A DNA stretch of 64,000 nucleotides, from NCBI GenBank assembly GCA_016194705.1, contig JACQAZ010000014.1, forward strand, positions 1-64,000. The letters run 5' to 3'. Numbering within the stretch: position 1 is the stretch's first letter; each line of letters begins with the position of its first letter. The position numbers and the translations under genes were made by a program. The stretch is from Elusimicrobiota bacterium (GTDB lineage: Bacteria; Elusimicrobiota; Elusimicrobia; UBA1565; UBA9628). This document shows positions 1 through 7,569 of the stretch, piece by piece. The notes under the pieces are model-generated. The model made no database searches. It was not told where the DNA came from and was given only the letters and a program-made list of their open reading frames with translations.

Positions 1-20
1 CTCGAGGCGCCGATCCGTTC

Positions 21-124
21 AAGATCCGTTGCCATCCGTTGCAAGCACGTTTCTCTACGGGCCTCGGGCCCGTTGCTTCGTCGCGCTCCGCGCGCCGAAG
101 CTCCCCAACGACCCAACGGATCTT
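21..124. repeat. Inverted repeat with repeated ATCCGTTG words
   Basis: An 11-base arm at 21-31 (AAGATCCGTTG) is matched exactly by its reverse complement at 114-124. The word ATCCGTT also occurs two further times between positions 12 and 42, and CCCGTTGCTTCG follows at 70-81. I see no credible gene in 1-211. This may be the edge of a repeat element that continues to the left of the window, or a structured intergenic region downstream of the PorV-like gene. The function is unknown. Confidence 0.4.
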
Positions 125-211
125 CACAATTTTCTGTCATGAGCCTTTTTTTCATAATGCTCTCCTCATGATGCGTCGAATCGAAACCGGCTCCAATGAG
201 ACTCGTTCATA

Positions 212-1159
212 TCAAAATTTTGCCGAGACCGAGAAACGGTTGGTGATGCCGAGACTCCCGTAGGGTACGAAAGAATAGTCAAAATTCAGCCCGTGCGCGC
301 CTAAGCCCACGCCCACGGAGACTCCCGTAACACCCGAAACGTCGCCCACGTTGCGCGAGTTGTAGCCCAGGCGTCCGGCAAAGCTCCAAGTGTCCTTGAG
401 CGGGAATAGGTACTCGGTACCGGCCGCGACATACGGGCTGTTGCCTCTGGGAATCCCCAAATCCAGGCTCGTGAGCCAGCGATCCGTGATGTGGTAGGCC
501 CCCCCCGCCGTCATCGTGAGCGGCAGGTTCTCCGCGGTCTGCTCGTACTTGAGCGTCCCGCCGAGATTGGTCATCGTGAAAGCCAGCCTCAGCTTGTGGT
601 TGAAATAAAAAGGGCTCAACATTCCGACGTCAAAGGCCGTGGTCTGGGCCGTGTTGATGATGGCCGAGCGGATGTACTTGATCGAGCCGCCAACCGCCGC
701 GCCGTCGAGGGCTGGGGCCACGCCGGTGAGCTTGTGGGCGTAGCCGAATGTGAGCGCCATGTCGTAAGGCGAGAAAGTGCCGATGGGGTTGAAGTTCGCG
801 TCGGTCTGCGTGATCTGGCCCGCATTCAGATATTGCAGGCTTCCTCCAGCCGCGCCGTATTTCCCAAGGTTCTGGCCGTAGGCCGCATAGTCGAAGAAGC
901 TCGATTGCAGGTAGGAGGCGTGCATGAAGGTTGCCGAGCGCTTCTCGATGTTGGTCAGACCCGCCGGGTTCCAGTAAAGGGCGCTCGCGTCGTCGGCAAT
1001 CGCGGAAAACGCTCCTCCCATTCCCATGGCCCGGCCGCCGACTCCCAATTGCAAGAAGTCGGCCGCGGTCGTGCCTTTGGCCGAGCCGCTGAAGCTCTGG
1101 GCAAAGAGCGTCCCCGGCAGGAGCGCCAAGACCAGAACCGGCCATATCGTTTTCTTCAT
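212..1159 (-). CDS. PorV/PorQ family (UPF0164-like) outer-membrane protein
   Basis: This encodes a 315-residue exported beta-barrel-type protein. It starts at an ATG that gives a clean signal peptide (MKKTIWPVLVLALLPGTLFAQ), which is why I reject the longer upstream start. The mature N-terminus carries the family hallmark: AADFLQLGVGGRAMGMGG, then a DDASALYWNPAGL segment at about residues 45-65. Alternating polar/hydrophobic strands run to the C-terminal ...SVSAKF, whose final aromatic residue is typical of outer-membrane barrels. In Bacteroidota PorV and PorQ are parts of the type IX secretion system, but the wider family has unknown roles. It begins five bases after the NHL protein ends, so the two are very likely co-transcribed. 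Family assignment is confident, function is not. Confidence 0.85.
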   Translation of the reverse strand: MKKTIWPVLVLALLPGTLFAQSFSGSAKGTTAADFLQLGVGGRAMGMGGAFSAIADDASALYWNPAGLTNIEKRSATFMHASYLQSSFFDYAAYGQNLGKYGAAGGSLQYLNAGQITQTDANFNPIGTFSPYDMALTFGYAHKLTGVAPALDGAAVGGSIKYIRSAIINTAQTTAFDVGMLSPFYFNHKLRLAFTMTNLGGTLKYEQTAENLPLTMTAGGAYHITDRWLTSLDLGIPRGNSPYVAAGTEYLFPLKDTWSFAGRLGYNSRNVGDVSGVTGVSVGVGLGAHGLNFDYSFVPYGSLGITNRFSVSAKF

Positions 1160-1164
1160 GGTAC

Positions 1165-3897
1165 CTATCTTTGCACTGCTACCTTGAGCACCTTGCTCTG
1201 CCCGGCGCCCTGGAAATAGACGAAGTAGACCCCGCTGGCGACCGGCGAGCCGCTTTGGTTGGTCCCGTCCCAAGCGGCCTGTCCCGTGCCGTCGGCCGAG
1301 ATGTTCTTGACCAGCGCGCCTGCGAAGGTAAAGATGCGCAAAGAGGCGCCCGCCGGCAGATTCTTGAACCGCATCGGCTCACAGCCGATGGCGGGCCTTA
1401 ACGGATTGCAGGCCATCAGGACCATGCTTAGATCGCTGGCGGCCTTGGCAGTGGGGTCCGGTAACGAGCCGAGGATTCTAAATAGGGAGAAGTGCGTGGT
1501 CTGGGCGCTAACCGTCATGCTCGACGTATTGACGACGGAGGGCATAGCCTCCCAGTCGCTGGTCTGGGGGTTCCAGTAGTGGACGACGAGCGCGTCGGGG
1601 TCCTGTCCCGGCCGCAGGTCGCCGGGGTTATAGGCCAAGGTGATCGTGACCGGCTTGTTGAAGACGAGGCCGTGGGGGCCATAATCCACGCCGCTTGAGA
1701 TCGAGACCTTGCGGCGCACCGAGAGTTTTTGGCCTTTGGCGAGCTCCGCGGCCGGGTCCTGCCGGTTCTCGGGCTCTATGCTGAGTGGCATGTCCTGGCT
1801 CAAGGCACCATCTGGAACGTCCACCTTGACCCTGTCGCCCCGCTCCAGTTTTCCGCCTCCCCGCGCATGGACCATGCCTGAGATCACGGAGCCGACATCG
1901 ACTATGACCGGCGGGGACGGGACCGCCGTGGGAGCCCCGAACTTCTCTACGCGGTTGTTATTGCGGTCCGCCACGAAGAGGTTGCCGGAGCTATCGAGGG
2001 CCAAGCCGATGGGCTCATTGAAGGCAGCCCCCGAGCCGAAGACCAAGGTCACGCTGCCGAAGGTATCGAGGCGCTGTATGCGGTTGTTGTTGCGGTCCGA
2101 GACGAACAGGCAGCCGCCGTCGGGGCTGACCGCGACGCCCTCGGGCCGCTTGAATTGGCCGGTGCCCGAGCCGGAGGTCCCGAAGCTGGCCAGGAGGACG
2201 CCTTGGGGCGAGAACTTGAGGGCGCGGTCGCCATGCGCGTCGGCCACGTAGATATTGCCGGAGCCGTCCAAGGCGATGCCGAAAGGCTGGCCCAGAGCCG
2301 TGGAATCCGGATCGTTCGAATCGTCGTCATCGTTGGGCTCGGGCCGCGCGACTGCGGGTAGATTGAACGTCGAGAAGAAGGAGCCGTCCAGCGCGAAGAC
2401 CTGCACGCGGTGGTTGTTCGTGTCCGAGACGTAGATCCGGCCCGAGGCGTCCAAGGCCACTCCCGAGGGCTTGTTGAATTGGCCGTTGCCTTGGCCATGC
2501 TGGCCCTCCTCCTGCTTGTCCTCGTCATCGTCGTGGTCTTTATGCTCCTTGCCATGCTGGCGGCCTATCTGGAGCAGGAGCTGGCCGCTGAGAGTGACCT
2601 TGACCACGCGGTTATTGTTGGTGTCCGCGATAAAAACGTTTCCCGCCGCGTCGACTTTCACGTCCTTGGGCTTGTTGAGCCTGAGTCGGCCCTGCGTGCG
2701 ATCGTCCTTGTCGTCGTCCTGGCCGTTTCCCCGGCCCAGGATCGCGACGAAGCCGCCGGTCGAGGTGAAGACGTCCACCTGGTCGTTGTTGGTGTCGGCC
2801 ACGTAGATGCGGTTGCCCGCGTCTACGGCCACACCCGAGGGCTTGTTGAAGCCGTGCCGGCTTTGCAGGCTCAGCAGCAGGGCGGGACTGCCCACGAAGA
2901 CGGTGACGGTCGTGACCGTGACGTTGTCCACGAGGTCGGTCGCGATCAGGCGCAAGGTCTGGAAGCCGGAGAGCGCGGTCGTGTCCCAGACCCCCAAGGT
3001 CCCGGAACTGACCGCGACCGTGCTGGCTGCGATCAAGGTGAAGCCGAAGGTTGCGTTCGCGCCGGGGGCGAAATCTAGGACGTAGCCCTGGAAATGAAGA
3101 TCCGCCACCGTCCCGATAATCGGGAACTTGCCGCTGACCACGGAGCAGACACCGCCAGCGTTCGCCGAGGGCGAGAGGAACACGGCCGTGGGCGGCGTCG
3201 CGTCCACCAGGACCATGGTGCTTTTCGCCAATTCCACGTTCCCGGCAAAATCCTGGCTGAACCAAGAGATCGTATGCAGGCCGTCCGTAGGAATCGGGAC
3301 CGCTGAGCTGAAACGAAGAAACGGACCGGAGTCTATGGCATACCCCGTTTCCGCGACGCCAAGCCCTATCCCGTCCCCGACCGTCAAGAGGTCATCAACA
3401 GCCACAAACCCGAACAGGGTCATGGAGCTGACCAGAACAGGGTTGGAGCCAAACTGAGGCGAGCCGATAGTCAGTTGGGTCCGTGGCGGCTGGATGTCGA
3501 ACGGGAGGGTATAAAGGTAGCCGGTCCCGATGTCTGATGAAGCTGCCTGAGACCGACCGATGAGCCCTTGGCCCCCGGAGGTGAGAACTTCTGTGGAGGT
3601 GCTTGAGACGGTGGCCCCGAATTCCGTGAGCGCCTGAGTTTGGAGGAACGCTTGGGCCCATCCACTAGACGCCACGGCGCTGGCCCACATAACGAGGCCC
3701 GCTACTCGTAGCGCACGAGAAATCTTGTGTTGCAAGAGTGCGCTGCGGTAATCGGCAACGCGTTGCTTTAGCGCGGCGGCCAGAAACGATCGATAGTTGC
3801 TTATCAGAGTCAGGAAGAGATTAACCGCGAGCCGCCTTATTGGCTTGGGCCATGCTGGAACCTCGACGCCGCCCCTCTCCGGGCTCGTGCTCGGCAC
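1165..3897 (-). CDS. Large secreted NHL-repeat protein with ZU5-like and FlgD-Ig C-terminal domains
   Basis: This encodes up to 910 residues. A hydrophobic segment with a signal-like cleavage site (ASSGWAQA) lies at about residues 62-82. The annotated GTG start has an AAGGA ribosome site seven bases upstream, but it places 55 extra residues before the signal peptide; a TTG at 3735 would give a conventional N-terminus. Ig-like segments at about 90-340 are followed by five or six NHL repeats (pattern NKPSGVAVDAxGxIYVADTNN), which form a beta-propeller. Two of the linkers are extremely acidic (for example DKDDR and HKDHDDDEDKQEE). A ZU5-like region follows (VDVPDGALSQDMPLSIEPE), and the C-terminus is a FlgD-Ig fold (WDGTNQSGSPVASGVYFVY). 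That terminal domain is a sorting-type domain in several phyla. It is probably a cell-surface or released binding protein. Confidence 0.8.
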   Translation of the reverse strand: MPSTSPERGGVEVPAWPKPIRRLAVNLFLTLISNYRSFLAAALKQRVADYRSALLQHKISRALRVAGLVMWASAVASSGWAQAFLQTQALTEFGATVSSTSTEVLTSGGQGLIGRSQAASSDIGTGYLYTLPFDIQPPRTQLTIGSPQFGSNPVLVSSMTLFGFVAVDDLLTVGDGIGLGVAETGYAIDSGPFLRFSSAVPIPTDGLHTISWFSQDFAGNVELAKSTMVLVDATPPTAVFLSPSANAGGVCSVVSGKFPIIGTVADLHFQGYVLDFAPGANATFGFTLIAASTVAVSSGTLGVWDTTALSGFQTLRLIATDLVDNVTVTTVTVFVGSPALLLSLQSRHGFNKPSGVAVDAGNRIYVADTNNDQVDVFTSTGGFVAILGRGNGQDDDKDDRTQGRLRLNKPKDVKVDAAGNVFIADTNNNRVVKVTLSGQLLLQIGRQHGKEHKDHDDDEDKQEEGQHGQGNGQFNKPSGVALDASGRIYVSDTNNHRVQVFALDGSFFSTFNLPAVARPEPNDDDDSNDPDSTALGQPFGIALDGSGNIYVADAHGDRALKFSPQGVLLASFGTSGSGTGQFKRPEGVAVSPDGGCLFVSDRNNNRIQRLDTFGSVTLVFGSGAAFNEPIGLALDSSGNLFVADRNNNRVEKFGAPTAVPSPPVIVDVGSVISGMVHARGGGKLERGDRVKVDVPDGALSQDMPLSIEPENRQDPAAELAKGQKLSVRRKVSISSGVDYGPHGLVFNKPVTITLAYNPGDLRPGQDPDALVVHYWNPQTSDWEAMPSVVNTSSMTVSAQTTHFSLFRILGSLPDPTAKAASDLSMVLMACNPLRPAIGCEPMRFKNLPAGASLRIFTFAGALVKNISADGTGQAAWDGTNQSGSPVASGVYFVYFQGAGQSKVLKVAVQR

Positions 3898-4441
3898 TCA
3901 GGCTGTCCTTAATAATAGGGCCTTCTCGGGCCAGTATAGGTCCTCAACCAGAATTTTTCAAGCCCACCATTTCTCGTCGGAGCGTCGACGAGAGATGTAG
4001 TATTTTAGGAAAGTCTTGACAGCAATGGCGCCACCCGATTCGCCTAGCCTCATACGTCGAATCTTGTTTGCGGTAGGCTCTGCCCGTGGTCCTGGCCTGA
4101 CTCCAAATTTTTGTAAGACCCATGAAGGCCCCAAGTCAAGCCTCCCGCTGCTACTTGCAGAAATGTCCGCAGAGCATAGCAGGCTGCTGCGCTAGGTGTA
4201 TGGTGCGGCCTCTGTGTGGCGTTCTCTGGGGTCGTTGCGCCAATATGCTACGGATACAAGCTGCACGACAAATGCAACGCCGAGCCCGAGTCATGGGAGA
4301 GGTTGAGTTGAAGTCCCATGCGCCACGAGAATCGATTCCTAACAGTTCTCGTCCTCGATCATAATTGACGGTAAATACCGCCGGGTGGTATCCATCGCGG
4401 CGCAGGCCAGGACCACCAGCAGGGTCCGGCGCATAGGCGCC
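3898..4441. other. 544-base gene-poor stretch
   Basis: No convincing coding region lies here. The 80-codon plus-strand open frame at 4122-4364 is Cys/Arg-rich, has no ribosome site and resembles no family I know. Base composition is clearly less GC-rich than the flanking genes. A TTGACA hexamer at 4016-4021 has no good -10 partner. The segment 4111-4137 resembles 5101-5128 on the other side of the receiver gene (shared core AAGACCCA then GGCCCCA). Confidence 0.5.
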
Positions 4442-4972
4442 TTAGAAGATGCCGCCGCTCATCGGGCCGCGCCTCTGGCCGGGGCCGCGGTTGATCTCTG
4501 GGGGACGGGTCCTGAGTAAGGAATGGATGGTTGTCGCGAGGATAGCCGGCCTCAATGGCTTCTCCATTAACTCCTTGGTGTTGGACTCCATACGCACCAT
4601 CTCGATGGTCTTGCGGTCCAGGGGGCGGCCCGTAATCACGATGACGGGGATGCCGCCGTTTCCCGAGGCCTGGAGCTCACGCAGGATCTCGTAGCCGCCC
4701 ATCCCAGGCAGCATGAAGTCGAGAAGCAGGAGATCGGGATTGAGTGCCCGCGCTTTGGCCAAGGCCTCCTTGCCGTCCGTGGCCCGGTCCGTGCGGAAGC
4801 CCTCCTTCCTAACCACGTGCTCCATAAGGTCGAGAAGGCTCTCGTCGTCGTCGACCAGCAGCACGAGCTTCTCGGCCGGATCGGCCAGGATTTCTTCGGT
4901 AAGTCCGACCTCTTCTTCCATCAGCTCCTCGAGCCGGCTGCCGCGTTCATTTTCGGCGGATTCGTCTTGCAT
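4442..4972 (-). CDS. Stand-alone response-regulator receiver protein
   Basis: This encodes a 176-residue CheY-like protein with an acidic leader of about 35 residues (EELMEEEVGL) and a receiver domain at about 36-155. The acidic pocket DDD is at 41-43, the phosphoacceptor is D85 in LLLLDFMLPG, T114 is in VIVITGRP and the conserved Lys is K138 in MEKPL. There is no output domain, only a basic/Gly tail. I chose the ATG at 4972 because the open frame further upstream runs through the hairpin at 5003-5035 and reads as low-complexity sequence. There is no histidine kinase next to it, so its partner is encoded elsewhere. The domain call is sure; the pathway is unknown. Confidence 0.85.
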   Translation of the reverse strand: MQDESAENERGSRLEELMEEEVGLTEEILADPAEKLVLLVDDDESLLDLMEHVVRKEGFRTDRATDGKEALAKARALNPDLLLLDFMLPGMGGYEILRELQASGNGGIPVIVITGRPLDRKTIEMVRMESNTKELMEKPLRPAILATTIHSLLRTRPPEINRGPGQRRGPMSGGIF

Positions 4973-5002
4973 ATGTTGTACAGGGACATGGTCAAAGTAA
5001 GA

Positions 5003-5035
5003 AACCCGGCTCTGACGCTGACCCAGAGCCGGGTT
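5003..5035 (-). terminator. Perfect 12-bp hairpin in the leader of the receiver gene
   Basis: AACCCGGCTCTG at 5003-5014 pairs perfectly with 5024-5035 around a 9-base loop. Read on the minus strand, the stem is followed by TTTCTTACTTT, so it could be an intrinsic terminator or attenuator. It lies 30 bases upstream of the ATG at 4972, inside any transcript that starts further upstream. No minus-strand gene is seen just upstream that it would obviously terminate, so an attenuation role or a small RNA is possible. Confidence 0.45.
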
Positions 5036-5172
5036 GCGGCTTGCACGGAGCAGGTCAGGGAGACCCTCCGGCAATCTGAGTGTAGCCCCTCGTCCCAATC
5101 TTGGCAAGACCCAAAAGGGCCCCAGGTATCGACGACGGAGGTTCTAACGTGCGTCCGCCAGTATGTAACGGC

Positions 5173-5178
5173 TATAAT
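5173..5178 (+). promoter_or_regulatory. Consensus -10 box (TATAAT)
   Basis: A perfect TATAAT sits 12 bases before the GTG start of the DUF3293 gene. No good -35 is found 16-18 bases upstream. The predicted transcript would have a leader of only about six bases. Confidence 0.4.
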
Positions 5179-5190
5179 AGCGAGGTCAAC

Positions 5191-5586
5191 GTGACCGACA
5201 TCCCCAAGCCCGACTACCTCCAAGCGTACTTCACGGCCGACCCGCCATCGGGAAGGCTGCCCAACCGCTTCGGAATCGTAACGGCGTTCAATTCGGATGG
5301 CGAGCCGCAGCCGGAAGAGGTCAACTGGAAGAGAGACCGTGAGCTTCGGCAGGTTCTCATTGATGCCGGGCTGAAGCATTTTCGAGTCACCGGAGGATCG
5401 CGCGACGCCTCGCACCGCGAGCCGGGCTTCGGCATCTTGGCGGATTCACTCGATGCGATTCGAGCGATCAGCAAGCGCTTCGCTCAGGCCGCCTTCTTCT
5501 GGGTCGAGGACGGGGTGGTGTTCGCGGTCAACACTGAGGGAACGACGCGGCACCGCGTGGACCTATGGATTCATAGGCAGATGTAG
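5191..5586 (+). CDS. DUF3293 family protein
   Basis: This encodes a small cytoplasmic protein of 131 residues. It matches the DUF3293 pattern: an aromatic N-terminal segment (YLQAYFTADPP), a central FGIVTAFNSDGEPQPEEVN, then FRVTGGSRD, and a C-terminal block containing HREPGFGI, AISKRFAQAAFFWVEDG and a final beta strand. I placed the start at the GTG at 5191 because GAGG lies five bases upstream, TATAAT lies just before it, and the family begins near this point; a TTG at 5101 is far less likely. The function of DUF3293 is not known. It stands alone, facing away from the receiver gene. Confidence 0.75.
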   Translation: MTDIPKPDYLQAYFTADPPSGRLPNRFGIVTAFNSDGEPQPEEVNWKRDRELRQVLIDAGLKHFRVTGGSRDASHREPGFGILADSLDAIRAISKRFAQAAFFWVEDGVVFAVNTEGTTRHRVDLWIHRQM

Positions 5587-5598
5587 CCATCTCGCTGA

Positions 5599-6039
5599 TC
5601 AGAGACAGTATCTCCGGAGAAGGATCTCGACCAATCGCCACAGGACGACAAACAATCCGAGTTCCCCCACCAACGCGAAGAAGGCGGATACGCGGCGGAT
5701 GTACAGCAGCCTCAGGACCGTCCGGAAAAGCCAATAGCACCCCTGATAGAGCCAGTCGTTGAGGACGGTCGTCGCATAGAACGGGAAGATGACGACCGTC
5801 GCGTAGAGCTGCCCCAAGGTGCCGGAGATCACGGCGCAGAAACAAAAGACCCCGAGCATGCCCGCGAGGCATCTTTCGATCGCGGGAAGCGAGGCCGCGT
5901 TCCAACTAAATCGCCAATGCCCCCAAATGCCGAAGAGGAGAAGGACGAGGGTCAGGCGGGCCAGCGGCCAGGACTCGTATCGAGGAGGCGGATTCCATCG
6001 TTGGGTGGTTTGGCCCATGATATGATTACTTTGTACCAT
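5599..6039 (-). CDS. Small multi-pass membrane protein, unknown
   Basis: This encodes about 146 residues with three or four predicted membrane helices (LARLTLVLLLFGIWGHW, CLAGMLGVFCFCAVISGTL, an aromatic-rich third, and ALVGELGLFVVLWRLVEIL) and a basic C-terminus. I recognise no family. The start is uncertain: ATGs at 6057, 6039 and 6018 are all in frame, and the middle one has GAGGGA about ten bases upstream. It faces the HNH-like gene head to head with almost no gap. The lower GC content here matches the surrounding atypical segment. Confidence 0.55.
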   Translation of the reverse strand: MVQSNHIMGQTTQRWNPPPRYESWPLARLTLVLLLFGIWGHWRFSWNAASLPAIERCLAGMLGVFCFCAVISGTLGQLYATVVIFPFYATTVLNDWLYQGCYWLFRTVLRLLYIRRVSAFFALVGELGLFVVLWRLVEILLRRYCL

Positions 6040-6055
6040 CCCAAAAGGTTCCCTC

Positions 6056-6877
6056 ATGACTGATGAACCACGATGTCGCCTGTGTCAACAGTCGGCCATA
6101 CTCCGGAAGTCTCACATACTCTCGGAGTTCCTGTACTCTTCCGTGTACGCGGAAAACCACCGCTTTTTACAGGTCTCGACTGATCCAGGCGTTAGTACAC
6201 TGACCAGAGCGACCGGACTCTACGAACGTCTCATGTGTACAATATGCGAGGGGCGCCTAAGCCGATGGGAGTCCTACGCAGCTGGTGTCCTAAACGGCGG
6301 CATCGAGCTCCAGGTTGAGAATGAGGCGCGCGGGTTCGTAGTCCACGGCGTTGACTATAAGACCTTCAAGCTCTTCGGGATGTCCCTCCTATGGCGAGCG
6401 AGCATATCGAGCCGGTCTGAATTCTCAGATGTCCAGTTGGGGCCGCACGAAGAGGTCATCCGCAGGATGCTTCTCGAGGAAAATCCGGGCCGGCGGTGGG
6501 AGTACGGCTTCGCCATTTTGTTCCCTCCAGAACCTGAGGCTCGGTCGATTTTCGGGGAGGCCATTATTCCTCCGGAGCGGGTCCCGTATGGGGGCCGCTG
6601 TCTATATCGATTCTTCCTTGGCGTCACGAGTTGGCAGTTCTTGGTGTCGAGGCGCATGCGGCCGGCCGATGAGATGATATTCTCGCTACGGGAAGACGGC
6701 AGCCTCCGCATTCGAAGCGGCGGGCAACACATGATGGATTTCTTGAATCGGTTCGTGAGAGAGATTGCCTCCGCGAATTCAGCGCGGACTCCAGCTGGAC
6801 CGCAAGACCGGGGTGGTCGAGTGGCCGGAAAAGTGGCCGTGTTTCAAGAAAACAGCGCAAAACCTGGTAAAGCCTAG
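6056..6877 (+). CDS. HNH-like zinc-cluster protein, putative nuclease
   Basis: This encodes 273 residues. The N-terminus has a treble-clef-like pattern: CRLC at residues 7-10, RKSHILSEFLY at about 17-27, then MCTICEGRLSRWESY at about 60-74. That is two CxxC pairs with a conserved Ser-His-Ile between them. This arrangement is shared by a family of hypothetical proteins that resemble HNH nucleases, many of them in mobile or defence islands. The remaining 200 residues have no motif I can name. The gene is distinctly less GC-rich than its neighbours and lies next to a tRNA 3' end, so transfer is likely. Nuclease activity is an inference from the zinc motif only. The last 25 codons are Arg/Gly-rich and may be poorly conserved. 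Confidence 0.7.
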   Translation: MTDEPRCRLCQQSAILRKSHILSEFLYSSVYAENHRFLQVSTDPGVSTLTRATGLYERLMCTICEGRLSRWESYAAGVLNGGIELQVENEARGFVVHGVDYKTFKLFGMSLLWRASISSRSEFSDVQLGPHEEVIRRMLLEENPGRRWEYGFAILFPPEPEARSIFGEAIIPPERVPYGGRCLYRFFLGVTSWQFLVSRRMRPADEMIFSLREDGSLRIRSGGQHMMDFLNRFVREIASANSARTPAGPQDRGGRVAGKVAVFQENSAKPGKA

Positions 6878-6964
6878 CGACGCGACATCAGCGCGAGTCC
6901 TGATAAAGACTTCTTTCACTCAGACACTTGGTGTCCATATGGTGTCCAAGCTCCCTCAAAATAG

Positions 6965-7009
6965 CGAGAACCCGGTCAAAGCCGAACAAAGGCTCCGACC
7001 GGGTTCTCG
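6965..7009 (-). terminator. 13-bp hairpin between tRNA-Ala and the HNH-like gene
   Basis: CGAGAACCCGGTC at 6965-6977 pairs perfectly with 6997-7009, with an inner 4-bp stem (6980-6983 with 6991-6994). It lies about 20 bases beyond the 3' end of tRNA-Ala on the minus strand and is followed there by CTATTTTG. It probably ends the tRNA transcript and may also stop transcription of the HNH-like gene arriving from the other side. Confidence 0.6.
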
Positions 7010-7028
7010 ACGAGAAATGCGTCTAAAC

Positions 7029-7104
7029 TGGTGGACGTGAGCGGGATCGAACCGCTGACCTCCTGCATGCCATGCAGGCGCTCTCCCAGCTGAGCTACAC
7101 GCCC
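7029..7104 (-). tRNA. tRNA-Ala (anticodon GGC)
   Basis: This is a complete 76-base cloverleaf on the minus strand. The acceptor stem GGGCGTG pairs with CACGTCC (one G-U), the D arm is AGCTC...GAGC, the anticodon stem CCTGC/GCAGG encloses the loop ATGGCAT giving anticodon GGC, and the T arm contains GGTTCGATCC. CCA is encoded at 7029-7031. Its 3' end faces the compositionally atypical segment at 3.9-7.0 kb, which is the usual geometry for integration at a tRNA gene. Confidence 0.95.
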
Positions 7105-7146
7105 GTTACCGAGAGATTTTACCAAATACGGGGCCCCGGCTCAACT

Positions 7147-7557
7147 TCAGCGCTTCTTGCGGGGCTCGGTCCCGAGGGTGTCGTGCAGGAGCGTCACGAG
7201 TTCCATGGGCTTGACGGGCTTGTCGAGGAAGGCCACGACGCTGGGCTCGCGCTTGAGCCGCGAGGACGTCTCCTTGTCGGTAAAGCGGCCGGAGATGACG
7301 ACGATCGGGGTCTTGCCTGCGGGGCCGCTCTTGAGCTCCTGGATCACCTCGAAGCCTCCGTAGTCGGGGAGCATCAGGTCGAGCAGGATCATGTCGGGCT
7401 TGAGCTTTTCGACCTGCTCGAGCGCCTCCTCGCCGTCTTTGGCGGCGGCCACCCGGAAGCCCTCGATGCGGATGGCCTCCGTGAACAGCCCGACGATGCC
7501 CGGGTCGTCGTCGACGACCAGGACGAGCTTCTCCTCGGGCTTGGCCAAGGGACTCAT
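7147..7557 (-). CDS. Stand-alone CheY-like receiver protein
   Basis: This encodes 136 residues that are almost entirely a receiver domain: acidic pocket DDD at 16-18, phosphoacceptor D60 in MILLDLMLPD, S89 in VVISG and Lys113 in FLDKPVKP. It ends in EPRKKR with no output domain. It is the last gene of a minus-strand operon, 12 bases after the OmpA-domain lipoprotein. No kinase is nearby. It is clearly related in sequence to the receiver encoded at 4442-4972 (MLPxxGGxE, ISGR/ITGR). Confidence 0.9.
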   Translation of the reverse strand: MSPLAKPEEKLVLVVDDDPGIVGLFTEAIRIEGFRVAAAKDGEEALEQVEKLKPDMILLDLMLPDYGGFEVIQELKSGPAGKTPIVVISGRFTDKETSSRLKREPSVVAFLDKPVKPMELVTLLHDTLGTEPRKKR

Positions 7558-7569
7558 CGAGCCGTCCTC

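Noticed and set aside
1..130. Integron attC-like site suggested by repeated CCGTTG/CAACGG words
   Set aside because: No proper core sites, no integrase and no cassette-like genes nearby; described only as an inverted repeat.
4122..4364. 80-codon plus-strand open frame in the gap after the NHL protein
   Set aside because: No ribosome site, odd Cys/Arg-rich composition, no family resemblance; likely chance in a GC-moderate gap.
6929..6948. Nine-base direct repeat TGGTGTCCA spaced 11 bases
   Set aside because: Too short and with no recognisable promoter next to it; could be chance.
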